NCBI GenBank assembly: GCA_017509715.1
Contig: JAFWOU010000029.1
Span: 62,001-126,000, forward strand
DNA: 64,000 nucleotides
Direction of reading: 5' to 3'
Origin: Paludibacteraceae bacterium
GTDB lineage: Bacteria; Bacteroidota; Bacteroidia; Bacteroidales; Paludibacteraceae
The notes beneath the pieces are model-generated. The model was not told the DNA's origin and searched no databases. It worked only from the letters and a program-made list of their open reading frames with translations. The position numbers and the translations under genes were made by a program. Of this stretch, positions 16,524 through 25,049 are shown in pieces (within the stretch, counting starts at the first letter, position 1; every line of letters starts with the position of its first letter).

Positions 16524-17524
16524 TGAATACCTTGCCATCTCCTATCCTCATCGCCGGTCCTTGTGCCGCAGAGTCGCGCGAACAAGTACTTACAGCTGCC
16601 CGGCTGCTATCTGAGCAAGCCGGTGCAGCACCTATTATATTTCGTGCGGGCGCGTGGAAACCGCGTACCAGCCCGCGCACTTTCCAGGGACTTGGTGCCG
16701 AAGCCCTCACATGGCTTGCCGAGGCTCGTCTGCTCTACCATTTCCCCGTGGCTACCGAGGTAGCTACGCCCGAGCACGTACGCCTCGCCCTTGCGGCCGG
16801 TATCGACTATCTCTGGCTGGGTGCACGCACCTCGGCCAGCCCGATAGCCGTCCAGGCGATAGCCGACGCACTCCATGCTGCCAAACAGAAGCCCCTTGGC
16901 GTACTCGTCAAGAATCCCGTTAACCCGGATCCGGATCTCTGGCTTGGCAACCTCCAGCGTATCGCTTCGGCCGACGTACCCGTCATCGCCGTGCATCGCG
17001 GATGCTCGCATCGGCCATGCTGGTCGATGGCCCATCGTGTCCGTATGGCCCGACCCGACATCCCCATGCTGCTTGACCCCAGCCACCTAACCGGTGACGC
17101 CACGCTCATCCCCGAGGCGATTCAAAAAGTCTCCCTTCTCGCACTCGATGGCGCGATGATCGAGGTGCATCCTTGTCCCTCCGATGCCCTCTCCGATTCG
17201 GCCCAACAGTTGACGCCCGATGCATTCTGCCACCTCTTGCCCGAGCTGCAACGTTCTGCAGACCCCAACGCCCAACTTAACTGGTATCGTGCCGAGATCG
17301 ATGAATTGGACGATTCGCTTTGGGACACTTTATTACAACGTCTGCGTGTGTGCGAAGATATAGGTACCTGGAAGCAAGCGCACCATATGACACCCCTCCA
17401 GCCCCAACGCTTCGAGCAGATACTCCATGCACGCAAGGAGTGGGGCCGGCAACATGGCGTCTCCCCCGAAGCCGTTGAAACCATCCTCTCGGCCATTCAT
17501 TCCGAATCGCTCAAGAGGCAGTAA
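16523..17524 (+). CDS. Bifunctional DAHP synthase / chorismate mutase
   Basis: 333 residues. Residues 1-235 are a DAHP synthase/KDO8P-synthase type barrel: LIAGPCAAES, FRAGAWKPRTSP, TEVATPEHV, LGVLVKNPVNPD, VHRGCSH and LLDPSHLTGD. Residues 245-333 form a type II chorismate mutase helix bundle with WYRAEIDELDDSLWDTLLQR. It joins the first step of the shikimate pathway to the branch towards phenylalanine and tyrosine, a known Bacteroidetes fusion. The start (ATG 16523) overlaps the previous stop by one base although the preceding gene is functionally unrelated. Confidence 0.94.
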   Translation: MNTLPSPILIAGPCAAESREQVLTAARLLSEQAGAAPIIFRAGAWKPRTSPRTFQGLGAEALTWLAEARLLYHFPVATEVATPEHVRLALAAGIDYLWLGARTSASPIAVQAIADALHAAKQKPLGVLVKNPVNPDPDLWLGNLQRIASADVPVIAVHRGCSHRPCWSMAHRVRMARPDIPMLLDPSHLTGDATLIPEAIQKVSLLALDGAMIEVHPCPSDALSDSAQQLTPDAFCHLLPELQRSADPNAQLNWYRAEIDELDDSLWDTLLQRLRVCEDIGTWKQAHHMTPLQPQRFEQILHARKEWGRQHGVSPEAVETILSAIHSESLKRQ

Positions 17525-17527
17525 AAC

Positions 17528-17559
17528 CCTTCACTCCTTTACTCCTTCACCCCTTCACT
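17528..17559. repeat. 8-base tandem array before a terminator
   Basis: Four 8-base units: CCTTCACT, CCTTTACT, CCTTCACC, CCTTCACT. The reverse complement of the unit (AGTGAAGG) is the word of the in-frame array at 34718-34757, 17 kb away. It starts three bases after the stop codon. Confidence 0.85.
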
Positions 17560-17564
17560 CCTAA

Positions 17565-17592
17565 AAAAATCGCTCGATGTGGCGATTTTTTT
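17565..17592 (+). terminator. Rho-independent terminator after the DAHP synthase gene
   Basis: Stem AAAAATCGC / GCGATTTTT (17565-17573 with 17582-17590) followed by a T-run. It immediately abuts the next promoter. Confidence 0.8.
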
Positions 17593-17622
17593 TGCGTATG
17601 TGCTTTTTTTTTTGTACCTTTG
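17592..17622 (+). promoter_or_regulatory. Promoter of the ABC permease pair
   Basis: TTG at 17592 and TACCTTTG at 17615-17622, spacing 23. It excludes the ATG at 17577 as the start of the permease gene. Confidence 0.7.
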
Positions 17623-17630
17623 CAGCCGAT

Positions 17631-18488
17631 TTGGAAAACCGTAACGAACAACGTTGGGATTTGACCATCACGCCGCGAGATCGACTGCTCGCTGTGGATT
17701 GGAAGGAAATATGGCGCTACCGCGACATGTTCCTCCTCTTCGTAGCCCGTAATTTCCGTACGGCCTACAAGCAGACCATCCTCGGTCCGCTGTGGTTTAT
17801 CATCACCCCCGTCCTCTCTGTCATCGTCTATGTGACCGTCTTCGGAGGTATCGCGGGTATCCCTACCGATGGCGTACCACCTATTCTGTTCTACCTGCTC
17901 GGTATTTCCGTTTGGGGCTATTTCGCCAGTTGCCTTAGCGCAACGTCCAATTCGTTCGTTTCCAACGCCGACATTTTTGGAAAAGTCTATTTCCCGCGTA
18001 TCATCATGCCGCTGGTAGCCGTCACCACCAATCTGCTGTCGTTCGCTATCCAGCTCGCTATATTTGCGGCATTCTATATCTATTATGTCGCTACGGGCAC
18101 GCCCATGACGATCCATTGGCAAATAGTCCTCTTCCCGGTGTTTATCCTCATCCTGGCCTTTATGTCCGTCGGATTCGGTATGATCTTTTCCTCGCTTACT
18201 ACCAAGTATCGCGACCTGCAAATCATGCTCGCTAAGATCATATCCCTCTGGGTATATATCACGCCGGTCATCTATCCGCTCAGCATGGTGACGAACGAGA
18301 AACTTCATCTTGCGATGAGTCTGAATCCTGTCACGCCTGTTATGGAGGCCATCAAGTACTCGCTCCTTGGTCAGGGACAGTTCTCTTGGGGGTGGCTGTG
18401 TTATAGCGTTGTATTTACTTTTATACTACTCATCTTCGGCCTTATGCTTTTCAATAAGGTCCAGAAATCATTTATGGATACCGTCTAA
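17631..18488 (+). CDS. ABC-2 type polysaccharide export permease
   Basis: About 285 residues; the start is uncertain because no ATG lies between the promoter and the conserved region. TTG at 17631 or 17661 are options. A cytoplasmic N-terminus (WDLTITPRDRL...WKEIWRYRDM) precedes six membrane segments with ARNFRTAYKQTILGPLWFIITP and FSSLTTKYRDL, both typical of Wzm/TagG-type permeases that export O-antigen or teichoic-acid-like chains with a Wzt ATPase. The second permease gene follows after 13 bases. No ATPase gene is adjacent; a Wzt-type ATPase begins at 41621. Confidence 0.88.
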   Translation: MENRNEQRWDLTITPRDRLLAVDWKEIWRYRDMFLLFVARNFRTAYKQTILGPLWFIITPVLSVIVYVTVFGGIAGIPTDGVPPILFYLLGISVWGYFASCLSATSNSFVSNADIFGKVYFPRIIMPLVAVTTNLLSFAIQLAIFAAFYIYYVATGTPMTIHWQIVLFPVFILILAFMSVGFGMIFSSLTTKYRDLQIMLAKIISLWVYITPVIYPLSMVTNEKLHLAMSLNPVTPVMEAIKYSLLGQGQFSWGWLCYSVVFTFILLIFGLMLFNKVQKSFMDTV

Positions 18489-18512
18489 CGACCAACGACT
18501 AATGACCAATAA
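18485..18512. repeat. Heptamer array between the two permease genes
   Basis: Four heptamers: CTAACGA, CCAACGA, CTAATGA, CCAATAA. They carry the stop of the first permease gene at one end and supply the ATG start codon of the second (18502). Words are shared with the arrays at 7908-7977 and 19604-19645. Confidence 0.85.
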
Positions 18513-19356
18513 CGAGACATATTGGACAACAGAGATCACCCCGGATTCGTTTGCTAAAGGACTCGGACTGCGTGAGTTGTGGCAGAAGCGCTACCTTATC
18601 TGGCTCTTCATCAAGCGCGACATCACGGTCCAGTACAAGCAGACCATCTTCGGTATGGGCTGGTACTTCGTCTCGCCGCTCTTCACGATGTTCATGTATA
18701 TCGTGGTCTTCGGCAAGATAGCCGGTATCCCTACCGACGATGTGCCGCAACCGGTCTTCTACCTCAGCGGTATCTGCCTCTGGGAGTATTTCTCCACCTG
18801 CCTTACCGAGGTAGCCGGTACCTTCCAGACTAACGCAGCCCTGTTCGGCAAGGTCTATTTCCCTCGTCTCGTTGCGCCCGTTTCCAAGGTGGCTTCTAAG
18901 ATGTTCCGCTTTGGCCTTCAGTTGAGCACCTTCGTCATCGTCTACCTGGCCTATGTGCTGCATGGCTACCACCTCTGTCCTAACTGGTACCTGCTGCTCT
19001 TCCCGCTGCTGATTCTCATGATCCAGTTGCTCGCACTTGGCCTCGGACTCATCGTCTCCTCGCTTACCACCAAGTATCGCGACCTGACCAACTTCTTCGG
19101 CGTCTTTGTCTCCCTCTGGATGTACGCGACCCCGATCGTCTATCCGCTCAGCTACGTGGAGAATCCGACCCTGCACAAGATCATGCTCTTCAACCCTATG
19201 ACGGCTATCATCGAGAGCTTCAAATACGGCGCCTATGGAGCCGGACAGTTCTCCTGGACAGCTCTCGGTTATAGCGCCCTGATCATCCTGTGCCTCCTGT
19301 TCCTTGGCATCGCGATGTTCAACCGCAAGCAGAAATTCTTCATAGATACGATCTGA
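18502..19356 (+). CDS. ABC-2 type polysaccharide export permease (second copy)
   Basis: 284 residues, paralogous to the preceding permease: same N-terminal region with TEITPDSF, KRDITVQYKQTIFGMGWYFVSP, GKIAGIPTDD, VSSLTTKYRDL, and a C-terminal FNRKQKFFIDTI matching FNKVQKSFMDTV. The pair could form a heterodimeric channel. The start ATG at 18502 lies inside a heptamer array; the longer reading frame from 18367 overlaps the first permease and is rejected. The stop shares one base with the aminotransferase start. Confidence 0.88.
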   Translation: MTNNETYWTTEITPDSFAKGLGLRELWQKRYLIWLFIKRDITVQYKQTIFGMGWYFVSPLFTMFMYIVVFGKIAGIPTDDVPQPVFYLSGICLWEYFSTCLTEVAGTFQTNAALFGKVYFPRLVAPVSKVASKMFRFGLQLSTFVIVYLAYVLHGYHLCPNWYLLLFPLLILMIQLLALGLGLIVSSLTTKYRDLTNFFGVFVSLWMYATPIVYPLSYVENPTLHKIMLFNPMTAIIESFKYGAYGAGQFSWTALGYSALIILCLLFLGIAMFNRKQKFFIDTI

Positions 19357-20543
19357 TGCAGATCTCTCAACGTGCAAATAGTATAGCGGCCTCTCAGAGT
19401 CTTGCGATGGCTGCGCGCGCGAAGAAAATGCGTGCAGAGGGAATCGACGTCATCAGTATGTCGCTCGGCGAACCCGACATGGATACGCCCGAGCATATTC
19501 GTCGTGCCGCACAAGAGGCGATCGAAAACCATTGGTCGCACTATGGCCCCGTTCCGGGCATCCCCTCGCTTCGGGAAGCGATCGCCACGAGTCAAAACCA
19601 GTTGTCCATTGTCCAACGACCAACGACTAACGACCAACGACAAATAGTCTTCCACCCGGAAGACGTCATAGTCTCTATCGGCGCCAAGATGGCTATCTAC
19701 AATGCCATCCAGACGCTCATCAATCCCGGGGATGAAGTCATCATTCCCATGCCTTCGTGGGTAAGCTATACCGAGATGGTCAAGTTGGCCGAGGGAAAGG
19801 TCATTCCCGTCGTAACTATCTACGAGGACAATTACCTGCTTACGCCCGGTCAGCTCCGTGCGGCGCTTTCGGAGCGTACCCGCATGCTTATCCTCTGCTC
19901 GCCTAACAACCCCACCGGTTCGGTCTATTCCCGTGCCCAACTGCAAGCCCTCATTGATGTCTTGCGCGGTTTCCCGAATGTCACCATCCTCTCTGATGAG
20001 ATCTACCGTTGCTTGACCTATGGTTGTGAGGCACCCGGCTTGGCTTCTTTCCCCGAACTGGCCGATCGACTGGTGATCGTGAATGGTGTCAGCAAGGCCT
20101 ACGCCATGACCGGCTATCGCATCGGATGGCTGCTCTCCAAGAACCGTGACTTCTTGTCCGCATGTACCCGTCTGCAGGGGCAACAACTCACATGCGCTAC
20201 GATGGTGGCGCAGAAGGCGGCCGAAGCGGCCTTAACCGGTCCGCAGGAATGTGTGGCTGAGATGCGTCAGACCTTTGCAGACCGACGCGAACTCATATGC
20301 CGTCTGGCCTCCGAAGTACCGGGATTCCGTTTCCGCGAACCTCAAGGCGCGTTCTATCTGTTCCCCGATGTTAGCGCGATAGGCTCCGGTGACGAAGTGG
20401 CCGAACGGCTGCTCGACGAGGCACATGTAGCCGTTGTCTCCGGCTCCGCCTTTGGATGCCCCGAATGTATCCGGCTATCCTATGCCATTTCTACCGAAGA
20501 GATTGAGGAAGCCATGCGTCGCATCAAAATAGCCCTCTCCTAA
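19356..20543 (+). CDS. Class I/II pyridoxal phosphate aminotransferase (aspartate aminotransferase type)
   Basis: 395 residues. Fold type I motifs: YGPVPGIPSLREAIA, SPNNPTGSVYS, LSDEIYR, and the PLP lysine in NGVSKAYAMTGYRIGW (about residue 245). Likely substrates are aspartate or aromatic 2-oxo acids. The enzyme may serve amino acid synthesis together with the DAHP synthase/chorismate mutase upstream (inference). Oddity: a six-unit heptamer array (19604-19645, exactly 14 codons) is translated between the REAIA helix and the normal VFHPEDVIVSIGAK strand. Confidence 0.93.
   Translation: MQISQRANSIAASQSLAMAARAKKMRAEGIDVISMSLGEPDMDTPEHIRRAAQEAIENHWSHYGPVPGIPSLREAIATSQNQLSIVQRPTTNDQRQIVFHPEDVIVSIGAKMAIYNAIQTLINPGDEVIIPMPSWVSYTEMVKLAEGKVIPVVTIYEDNYLLTPGQLRAALSERTRMLILCSPNNPTGSVYSRAQLQALIDVLRGFPNVTILSDEIYRCLTYGCEAPGLASFPELADRLVIVNGVSKAYAMTGYRIGWLLSKNRDFLSACTRLQGQQLTCATMVAQKAAEAALTGPQECVAEMRQTFADRRELICRLASEVPGFRFREPQGAFYLFPDVSAIGSGDEVAERLLDEAHVAVVSGSAFGCPECIRLSYAISTEEIEEAMRRIKIALS
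19604..19645. repeat. In-frame heptamer array inside the aminotransferase gene
   Basis: Six heptamers, 42 bases or 14 codons: GTCCATT, GTCCAAC, GACCAAC, GACTAAC, GACCAAC, GACAAAT. It uses the same GACCAAC/GACTAAC words as the radical SAM gene array, and encodes a polar loop. Confidence 0.9.
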
Positions 20544-20555
20544 CTGACACATTTT

Positions 20556-21764
20556 ATGCCCGAGATTCTGCTACACTACATATGGGAACATTGCTTGTGG
20601 GCCGGATTTCCGCAGCAGACAACTGACGGCTTGCCCGTCCAAATCCTCTCTGTAGGTCAGCATAACGGCGATGCAGGACCCGACTATAGTCATGCGCGTA
20701 TCCGTATCGGCGACCGCGAGTGGGTAGGTAACGTCGAGATTCATGTTCATTCCTCCGACTGGTATCGTCACCACCATCATCAGGATCCGGCCTATGACTC
20801 CGTTATACTGCATGTTGTACGCGATGCCGACAAACCTGTCTATACCTCCCGCGGTGAACTTATCCCGCAATGCGCCCTTCGTTATCCGGACAATCGCGAC
20901 TACCTAACAAGTCTCCTCGCTGATGCGCGACGTATGGACTCTCCCTCTATGCGTATAGGCTGTGCCCAACAGTTGCTTGAGGATCCGCAGCTCCTTACCC
21001 AGGGATGGCGCCACTTGCTGCTCCGGAAGCGTCTGGAATGCAAACAAGCCTCTATTGAGCGCCTTCTTCGTATCACCCAAGGCAGTTGGGAACATGCGTT
21101 CTATATCTCCCTTGCGCGCAATTTCGGTTTCCATACCAATAGTCTGCCTTTCGAGGAACTGGCTATCGCTACGCCCCTTTCCGCGATTCGCAAACATCGC
21201 GACAGCCTCTTCCAGGTCACGGCCATCCTCCTCGGGCAGTCCGGCCTACCGATCCAGGATGAGAATATGGCTCGAGAATACGAGTTCTTGCGTACCAAGT
21301 TCTCGCTCACGCCTATCAATCCCTCTCTATGGAAAATGGGACGCATCCGGCCACAGAATAGCCCGGAACGACGTATCCGTCAATTGGCCTACCTTCTGCA
21401 TAGCTCGGAGTTCCTCTTCAGTCGTATCCTGGAACTGCCGGATGTCGACTCCTTAGCCGCACTCTTTGCCCAGGAGGGTATGAGCCGCGCCTCGATAGAT
21501 ATCCTGCTCATCAATACGGTGCTCCCGTACCGCTTTGCGTATAATCCGCAAAACCTACCGGCTATCATGCAGATGATGGAGCAGATCGCTCCCGAGAACA
21601 ATACCATCGTTCGTCAATGGCGCATGCTCGGCCAAACCGTCCGCAATGCTGCCGACTCCCAGGCCCTGCTTCATCTCTACCAAAACTACTGCCAGCACCA
21701 CGAGTGCATCAATTGCGAAGTTGGCTACCAAATCTTCTTCGCCGACCATACCCCGCGTTTGTAA
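20556..21764 (+). CDS. DUF2851 family protein
   Basis: 402 residues, full length for the family. Conserved N-terminal segments: LLHYIWEHCLW, HNGDAGPDYSHARIRIG, WVGNVEIHVHSSDWYRH and YDSVILHVV. The H/D/E-rich pattern looks like a metal site but the function of DUF2851, which is common in Bacteroidetes, is unknown. It lies between an aminotransferase and a HAD-HD protein on the same strand with short spacers, so it is probably co-transcribed. Confidence 0.92.
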   Translation: MPEILLHYIWEHCLWAGFPQQTTDGLPVQILSVGQHNGDAGPDYSHARIRIGDREWVGNVEIHVHSSDWYRHHHHQDPAYDSVILHVVRDADKPVYTSRGELIPQCALRYPDNRDYLTSLLADARRMDSPSMRIGCAQQLLEDPQLLTQGWRHLLLRKRLECKQASIERLLRITQGSWEHAFYISLARNFGFHTNSLPFEELAIATPLSAIRKHRDSLFQVTAILLGQSGLPIQDENMAREYEFLRTKFSLTPINPSLWKMGRIRPQNSPERRIRQLAYLLHSSEFLFSRILELPDVDSLAALFAQEGMSRASIDILLINTVLPYRFAYNPQNLPAIMQMMEQIAPENNTIVRQWRMLGQTVRNAADSQALLHLYQNYCQHHECINCEVGYQIFFADHTPRL

Positions 21765-21782
21765 CTCAAATTCGAATAGAAC

Positions 21783-23051
21783 ATGACGATCATTTTTGAC
21801 TTGGACGGAACGCTGCTCAATACCATTGATGACTTGGGCTATGCGTGCAACTATGCGCTGGAGAAGACGGGATACCCGACTTATCCGATTGAGGCATACC
21901 CCGCAAAAGTAGGCAACGGTATCAATAATCTCATTCGTCGTGCCTTGCCCTTGGATCAGCAGACGGAAGAGAATATCTTACGCGTACGTGCGTATTTCGT
22001 ACCTTATTATAATGAGCACAACTGCGACTATACGCGTCCGTATGGAGGAATACCCGAATTGTTAGCGACGCTCAAATCGCAGGGCCATCAACTGGCTGTG
22101 GCCAGCAATAAGTACCAGGCCGCCACCGAGAAAATCGTCAATCATTTCTTTCCCGGCATATTTGATGTTATCCTCGGAGAACGCGAAGGCATCGAACGGA
22201 AACCTAATCCGCAGATCGTCTATGATATCCTTTCCACTTTCAACTATAAACTAGACGACTTCTCTCAACTCTCAACTTTCAACTCTCAACTAATCTATGT
22301 TGGTGACAGCCTCGTGGATCGAGATACGGCAGCAAATGCAAAAGTGCCGTTCGTGGCATGCTCCTGGGGCTTTGTTTCGCGTGAAGCGTTGATAGAGAAT
22401 GGAGTAGGGCGTATCATCGACCAGCAGCAAGACCTGCTTTTAGACGTATACATCCAACAATCTATTCTTCCGCAATACGACGCTTTCGACGGGGGACACA
22501 AGCGCGACCATGCGGAGACAGTCATCCGAGAAAGCCTCAAACTGGCTCGAACTTATGCTGCAGATGAGACCATGGCATATGTGATTGCAGCGTACCATGA
22601 TTTGGGGTTGAAGTTTGATCGGGAGAAGCATCATATTCATTCGGGTGAGATCCTCATGGCAGATGAGAATTTGCGAAAATGGTTCACCGAAGAGCAGTTA
22701 ATGACCATGCGTGATGCAGTAGAAGATCATCGTGCAAGTGGCAAGAACCCACCACGAACGATCTATGGTGCTATCGTCGCTGAAGCCGATCGGCAGATAG
22801 ATCCGCTTACCGTCATTCATCGCACTATGGCGTATAGCCTCAAACTGCTTCCTGATGCCGATTTTGATACGCTCTACCAACGTAGTTTGGATCACTTGCA
22901 CGAGAAATATGCCGAAGGAGGTTACCTGAAACTTTGGCTCAATAGCGAACGAAATGTGCAGGGTTTGGAAGAACTGAGAGCGATGATACACAACGAATCC
23001 GAACTGCGGAGACTCTGCCGCGAATGGTTTGACAATCAACGAAATGACTAA
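21783..23051 (+). CDS. HAD phosphatase (phosphoglycolate phosphatase-like) fused to an HD domain
   Basis: 422 residues. Residues 1-215 are a HAD hydrolase: FDLDGTLLN (catalytic Asp pair), a cap, ASNKYQAATEK, and YVGDSLVDRDTA. Residues about 222-422 are an HD-type metal phosphohydrolase: HKRDHAETV, AAYHDLGL and VEDHRASGKNPP. Each part is usually a separate protein in relatives that I know, so this is a fusion. A heptamer array (22237-22296) is translated just before the YVGDS motif, where the phosphatase normally has a short loop. Confidence 0.88.
   Translation: MTIIFDLDGTLLNTIDDLGYACNYALEKTGYPTYPIEAYPAKVGNGINNLIRRALPLDQQTEENILRVRAYFVPYYNEHNCDYTRPYGGIPELLATLKSQGHQLAVASNKYQAATEKIVNHFFPGIFDVILGEREGIERKPNPQIVYDILSTFNYKLDDFSQLSTFNSQLIYVGDSLVDRDTAANAKVPFVACSWGFVSREALIENGVGRIIDQQQDLLLDVYIQQSILPQYDAFDGGHKRDHAETVIRESLKLARTYAADETMAYVIAAYHDLGLKFDREKHHIHSGEILMADENLRKWFTEEQLMTMRDAVEDHRASGKNPPRTIYGAIVAEADRQIDPLTVIHRTMAYSLKLLPDADFDTLYQRSLDHLHEKYAEGGYLKLWLNSERNVQGLEELRAMIHNESELRRLCREWFDNQRND
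22237..22296. repeat. In-frame heptamer array inside the HAD-HD gene
   Basis: Core of five heptamers at 22262-22296: CTCTCAA, CTCTCAA, CTTTCAA, CTCTCAA, CTAATCT. Degenerate units start upstream at 22237 (CTTTCAA, CTATAAA). The reading frame stays open and encodes Ser/Thr/Asn/Gln/Leu-rich residues. Confidence 0.85.
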
Positions 23052-23052
23052 T

Positions 23053-23595
23053 ATGAAAAACTACGAGATAATATCCGATCGACAAGAGAAAGTTCTGCGG
23101 TATTTGAACGAACACGGCATTCCGTTTACGACCTACAATCACCCGGAAGGCAAGACGATTGAGGAGGCGAAACGGTGGTGGCACGACGATGGGAGTGTGC
23201 ATTGCAAGAACATCTTCATGCGCAATCACAAAGGCGACCAACATTACCTCATTTGCTTCCCGTGTGACTATGATTTGGCGATTCACGATATCGAGCATTG
23301 GCTCAAAGATGTCCTTGTTTCGCAGGGTCTCAAGGCTCCCGGCAAACTATCCTTTGCCTCTCCCGAACGGATGATGAAGTACCTGGGGCTTGAACCGGGT
23401 AGCGTCAGTCCTTTCGGACTCATCAACGATTCGGATCACCACGTCATCCTCTTCTTGGATAGTCGATTGAAAGATGCCGAATCGCTGAGTTTTCACCCGA
23501 ATGACTGTAGGGGTACCGTAGTTATCTCGCAAGCCGCATTTCAGCAATACCTGTCCTGTGTGGGCAATAAAGTGGAATATATAACTACTTGTTAA
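23053..23595 (+). CDS. Prolyl-tRNA synthetase-associated domain protein (YbaK/ProX type editing protein)
   Basis: 180 residues. YbaK/aminoacyl-tRNA deacylase fold: GIPFTTYNHPEGKTIEEA, CKNIFMRNHKGDQHYLICF, LSFASPERMMKYLGLEPGSVSPFGL and a C-terminal HPNDCRGTVVIS. These motifs fit ProX/PrdX-type enzymes that hydrolyse mischarged Ala-tRNA(Pro). The start is ATG at 23053 or 23044; both lie just at the stop of the HAD-HD gene, so the genes are probably co-transcribed. Confidence 0.9.
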   Translation: MKNYEIISDRQEKVLRYLNEHGIPFTTYNHPEGKTIEEAKRWWHDDGSVHCKNIFMRNHKGDQHYLICFPCDYDLAIHDIEHWLKDVLVSQGLKAPGKLSFASPERMMKYLGLEPGSVSPFGLINDSDHHVILFLDSRLKDAESLSFHPNDCRGTVVISQAAFQQYLSCVGNKVEYITTC

Positions 23596-23596
23596 T

Positions 23597-24481
23597 ATGC
23601 AACGCGTAATCGGAATAGGAGAAACGGTGCTGGATATCTTATTCAAGAACGACCAGCCGCAAAAAGCCGTTCCCGGGGGCTCGACGTTCAACAGCATCGT
23701 GTCGTTGGGTCGTGCCGGTGTGCCATGCGCCATGATCACGCAGACGGGAAGTGACCATATTGGCGATATAATCTGTGATTTTCTGCGCAAGAATGGGGTG
23801 TCGGACGAGTTCGTCTGCCGAAAGCCGAAGACCAAGTCGCATATCACGTTGGCATTTCTGAATGAGCACAACGACGCGCAGTATGAGTTCTACAAGGACC
23901 ACAAGCGGGACTTGCTGGACATACAACTGCCGCAAGTGACGGCCGAAGATATTGTGCTGTTTGGTTCATTCTTTGCCATCAATCCCGTGATCCGTCCCGT
24001 TGTGGGTGCGTTTCTGCGTCAGGCACATGAGGCCGGAGCATGGCTCTATTATGATGTCAATTTCCGCAAGAATCATATCGCGGAATTACCCACTATTCTG
24101 CCGAATATCGAGGAGAATATGCGGCTTGCCTCTGTCGTGCGTGGTTCGATGGAGGACTTCGACTATCTCTTTGGTTTACAGGATCCTGACGCCATCTACG
24201 AACGTGTTCGTACGCTCTGCTCCACGCTCATCCTAACCGATGGAGCACGATCCATCCGCGTCTATGAAAGGGACAAAGTGACCAAGTACGATGTACAAAG
24301 GATTGAGACAGTCAGTACCGTCGGTGCCGGAGACAATTTCAATGCCGGGTACATCTATGCCAAACGGCAAGGCATCGACGACCAATCGGCGCGTATCGCC
24401 ATGGCCCAACGCTGGAGTCAGGACGTCTGTCAACAGATAGGCAATAACATCAGCGACGAACTGGTCGCACAACTCAAATAG
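23597..24481 (+). CDS. PfkB family carbohydrate kinase
   Basis: 294 residues. PfkB fold with GIGETVLDILF at the N-terminus, PGGSTFNSIVSLGRAG (sugar-binding region), and the catalytic anion-hole motif STVGAGDNFNAG with the Asp base near residue 238. Such kinases phosphorylate fructose, ribose or similar sugars; the exact substrate cannot be read from the sequence. It starts two bases after the stop of the previous gene. Confidence 0.92.
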   Translation: MQRVIGIGETVLDILFKNDQPQKAVPGGSTFNSIVSLGRAGVPCAMITQTGSDHIGDIICDFLRKNGVSDEFVCRKPKTKSHITLAFLNEHNDAQYEFYKDHKRDLLDIQLPQVTAEDIVLFGSFFAINPVIRPVVGAFLRQAHEAGAWLYYDVNFRKNHIAELPTILPNIEENMRLASVVRGSMEDFDYLFGLQDPDAIYERVRTLCSTLILTDGARSIRVYERDKVTKYDVQRIETVSTVGAGDNFNAGYIYAKRQGIDDQSARIAMAQRWSQDVCQQIGNNISDELVAQLK

Positions 24482-24488
24482 CCATCAT

Positions 24489-24578
24489 ATGAACATCACC
24501 TCACTCAAGCATCGTCCAGCCTTCAGCGATAGTACTATCGATATCCAGTACGACGGTTGGCTGTTCACAAAGGAGTAA
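24489..24578 (+). CDS. Possible 29-residue reading frame, gene remnant or small protein
   Basis: ATG at 24489, 29 codons, with coding-like base use (MNITSLKHRP... ending GWLFTKE). It follows the PfkB stop by seven bases and faces the bcp gene. No family is recognised; it may be the start of a decayed gene. Confidence 0.35.
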   Translation: MNITSLKHRPAFSDSTIDIQYDGWLFTKE

Positions 24579-24586
24579 TAGATATT

Positions 24587-25030
24587 TTACAAGAGCTGCG
24601 CAGTGTGATTCTTGGTATCCACTTTCTCGATGATACGCTCTAAGATGCCGTTCGTGTCAAAAATGAACGTCTTGCGGAGTGTGCCCATCGTCACCTTGCC
24701 GTAGTTGCGTTTCTCGCCCCATGCGCCAAAGGCTTGCAGCATCTCGGTCGTCGGGTCGCTCAAGAGCGGGAAGGGTAGGTCGTATTTCTCTTTGAACTTG
24801 ATATGCGAAGCTTGGCTGTCCTTGCTGACACCATAGACTTGGTAACCCTGTGCCAAGAAAGCATGGTAGTTATCGCGGATATTGCATGCCTCGGCCGTGC
24901 AACCCGGAGTCGAGTCCTTCGGGTAGAAATAAATAACTGTTTTCTTGCCGATCAGGTCTTTGTCCGTGACCATCTTTCCGGTCTCATCCGGTGCCGCAAA
25001 ACTCGGCATCTTGTCTCCAACTTGTAACAT
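24587..25030 (-). CDS. bcp: Thioredoxin-dependent peroxiredoxin (Bcp/PrxQ)
   Basis: 147 residues from ATG at 25028-25030, the normal length for Bcp. Peroxidatic Cys in FYPKDSTPGCTAEACN (about residue 46) with the resolving Cys five residues later, then YGVSKDS and LPFPLLSDP. It reduces hydroperoxides with thioredoxin in the cytoplasm. A longer frame starting at 25180 overlaps the ComM-type gene and is rejected. Confidence 0.94.
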   Translation of the reverse strand: MLQVGDKMPSFAAPDETGKMVTDKDLIGKKTVIYFYPKDSTPGCTAEACNIRDNYHAFLAQGYQVYGVSKDSQASHIKFKEKYDLPFPLLSDPTTEMLQAFGAWGEKRNYGKVTMGTLRKTFIFDTNGILERIIEKVDTKNHTAQLL

Positions 25031-25049
25031 AAGTATTCGCGTTTTAAGA

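Noticed and set aside
13431..16538. A 1035-codon open frame on the minus strand opposite the giant repeat protein
   Set aside because: It is explained by the codon bias of the repeat protein, has no domain or promoter, and the plus-strand gene has clear repeats and a signal peptide.
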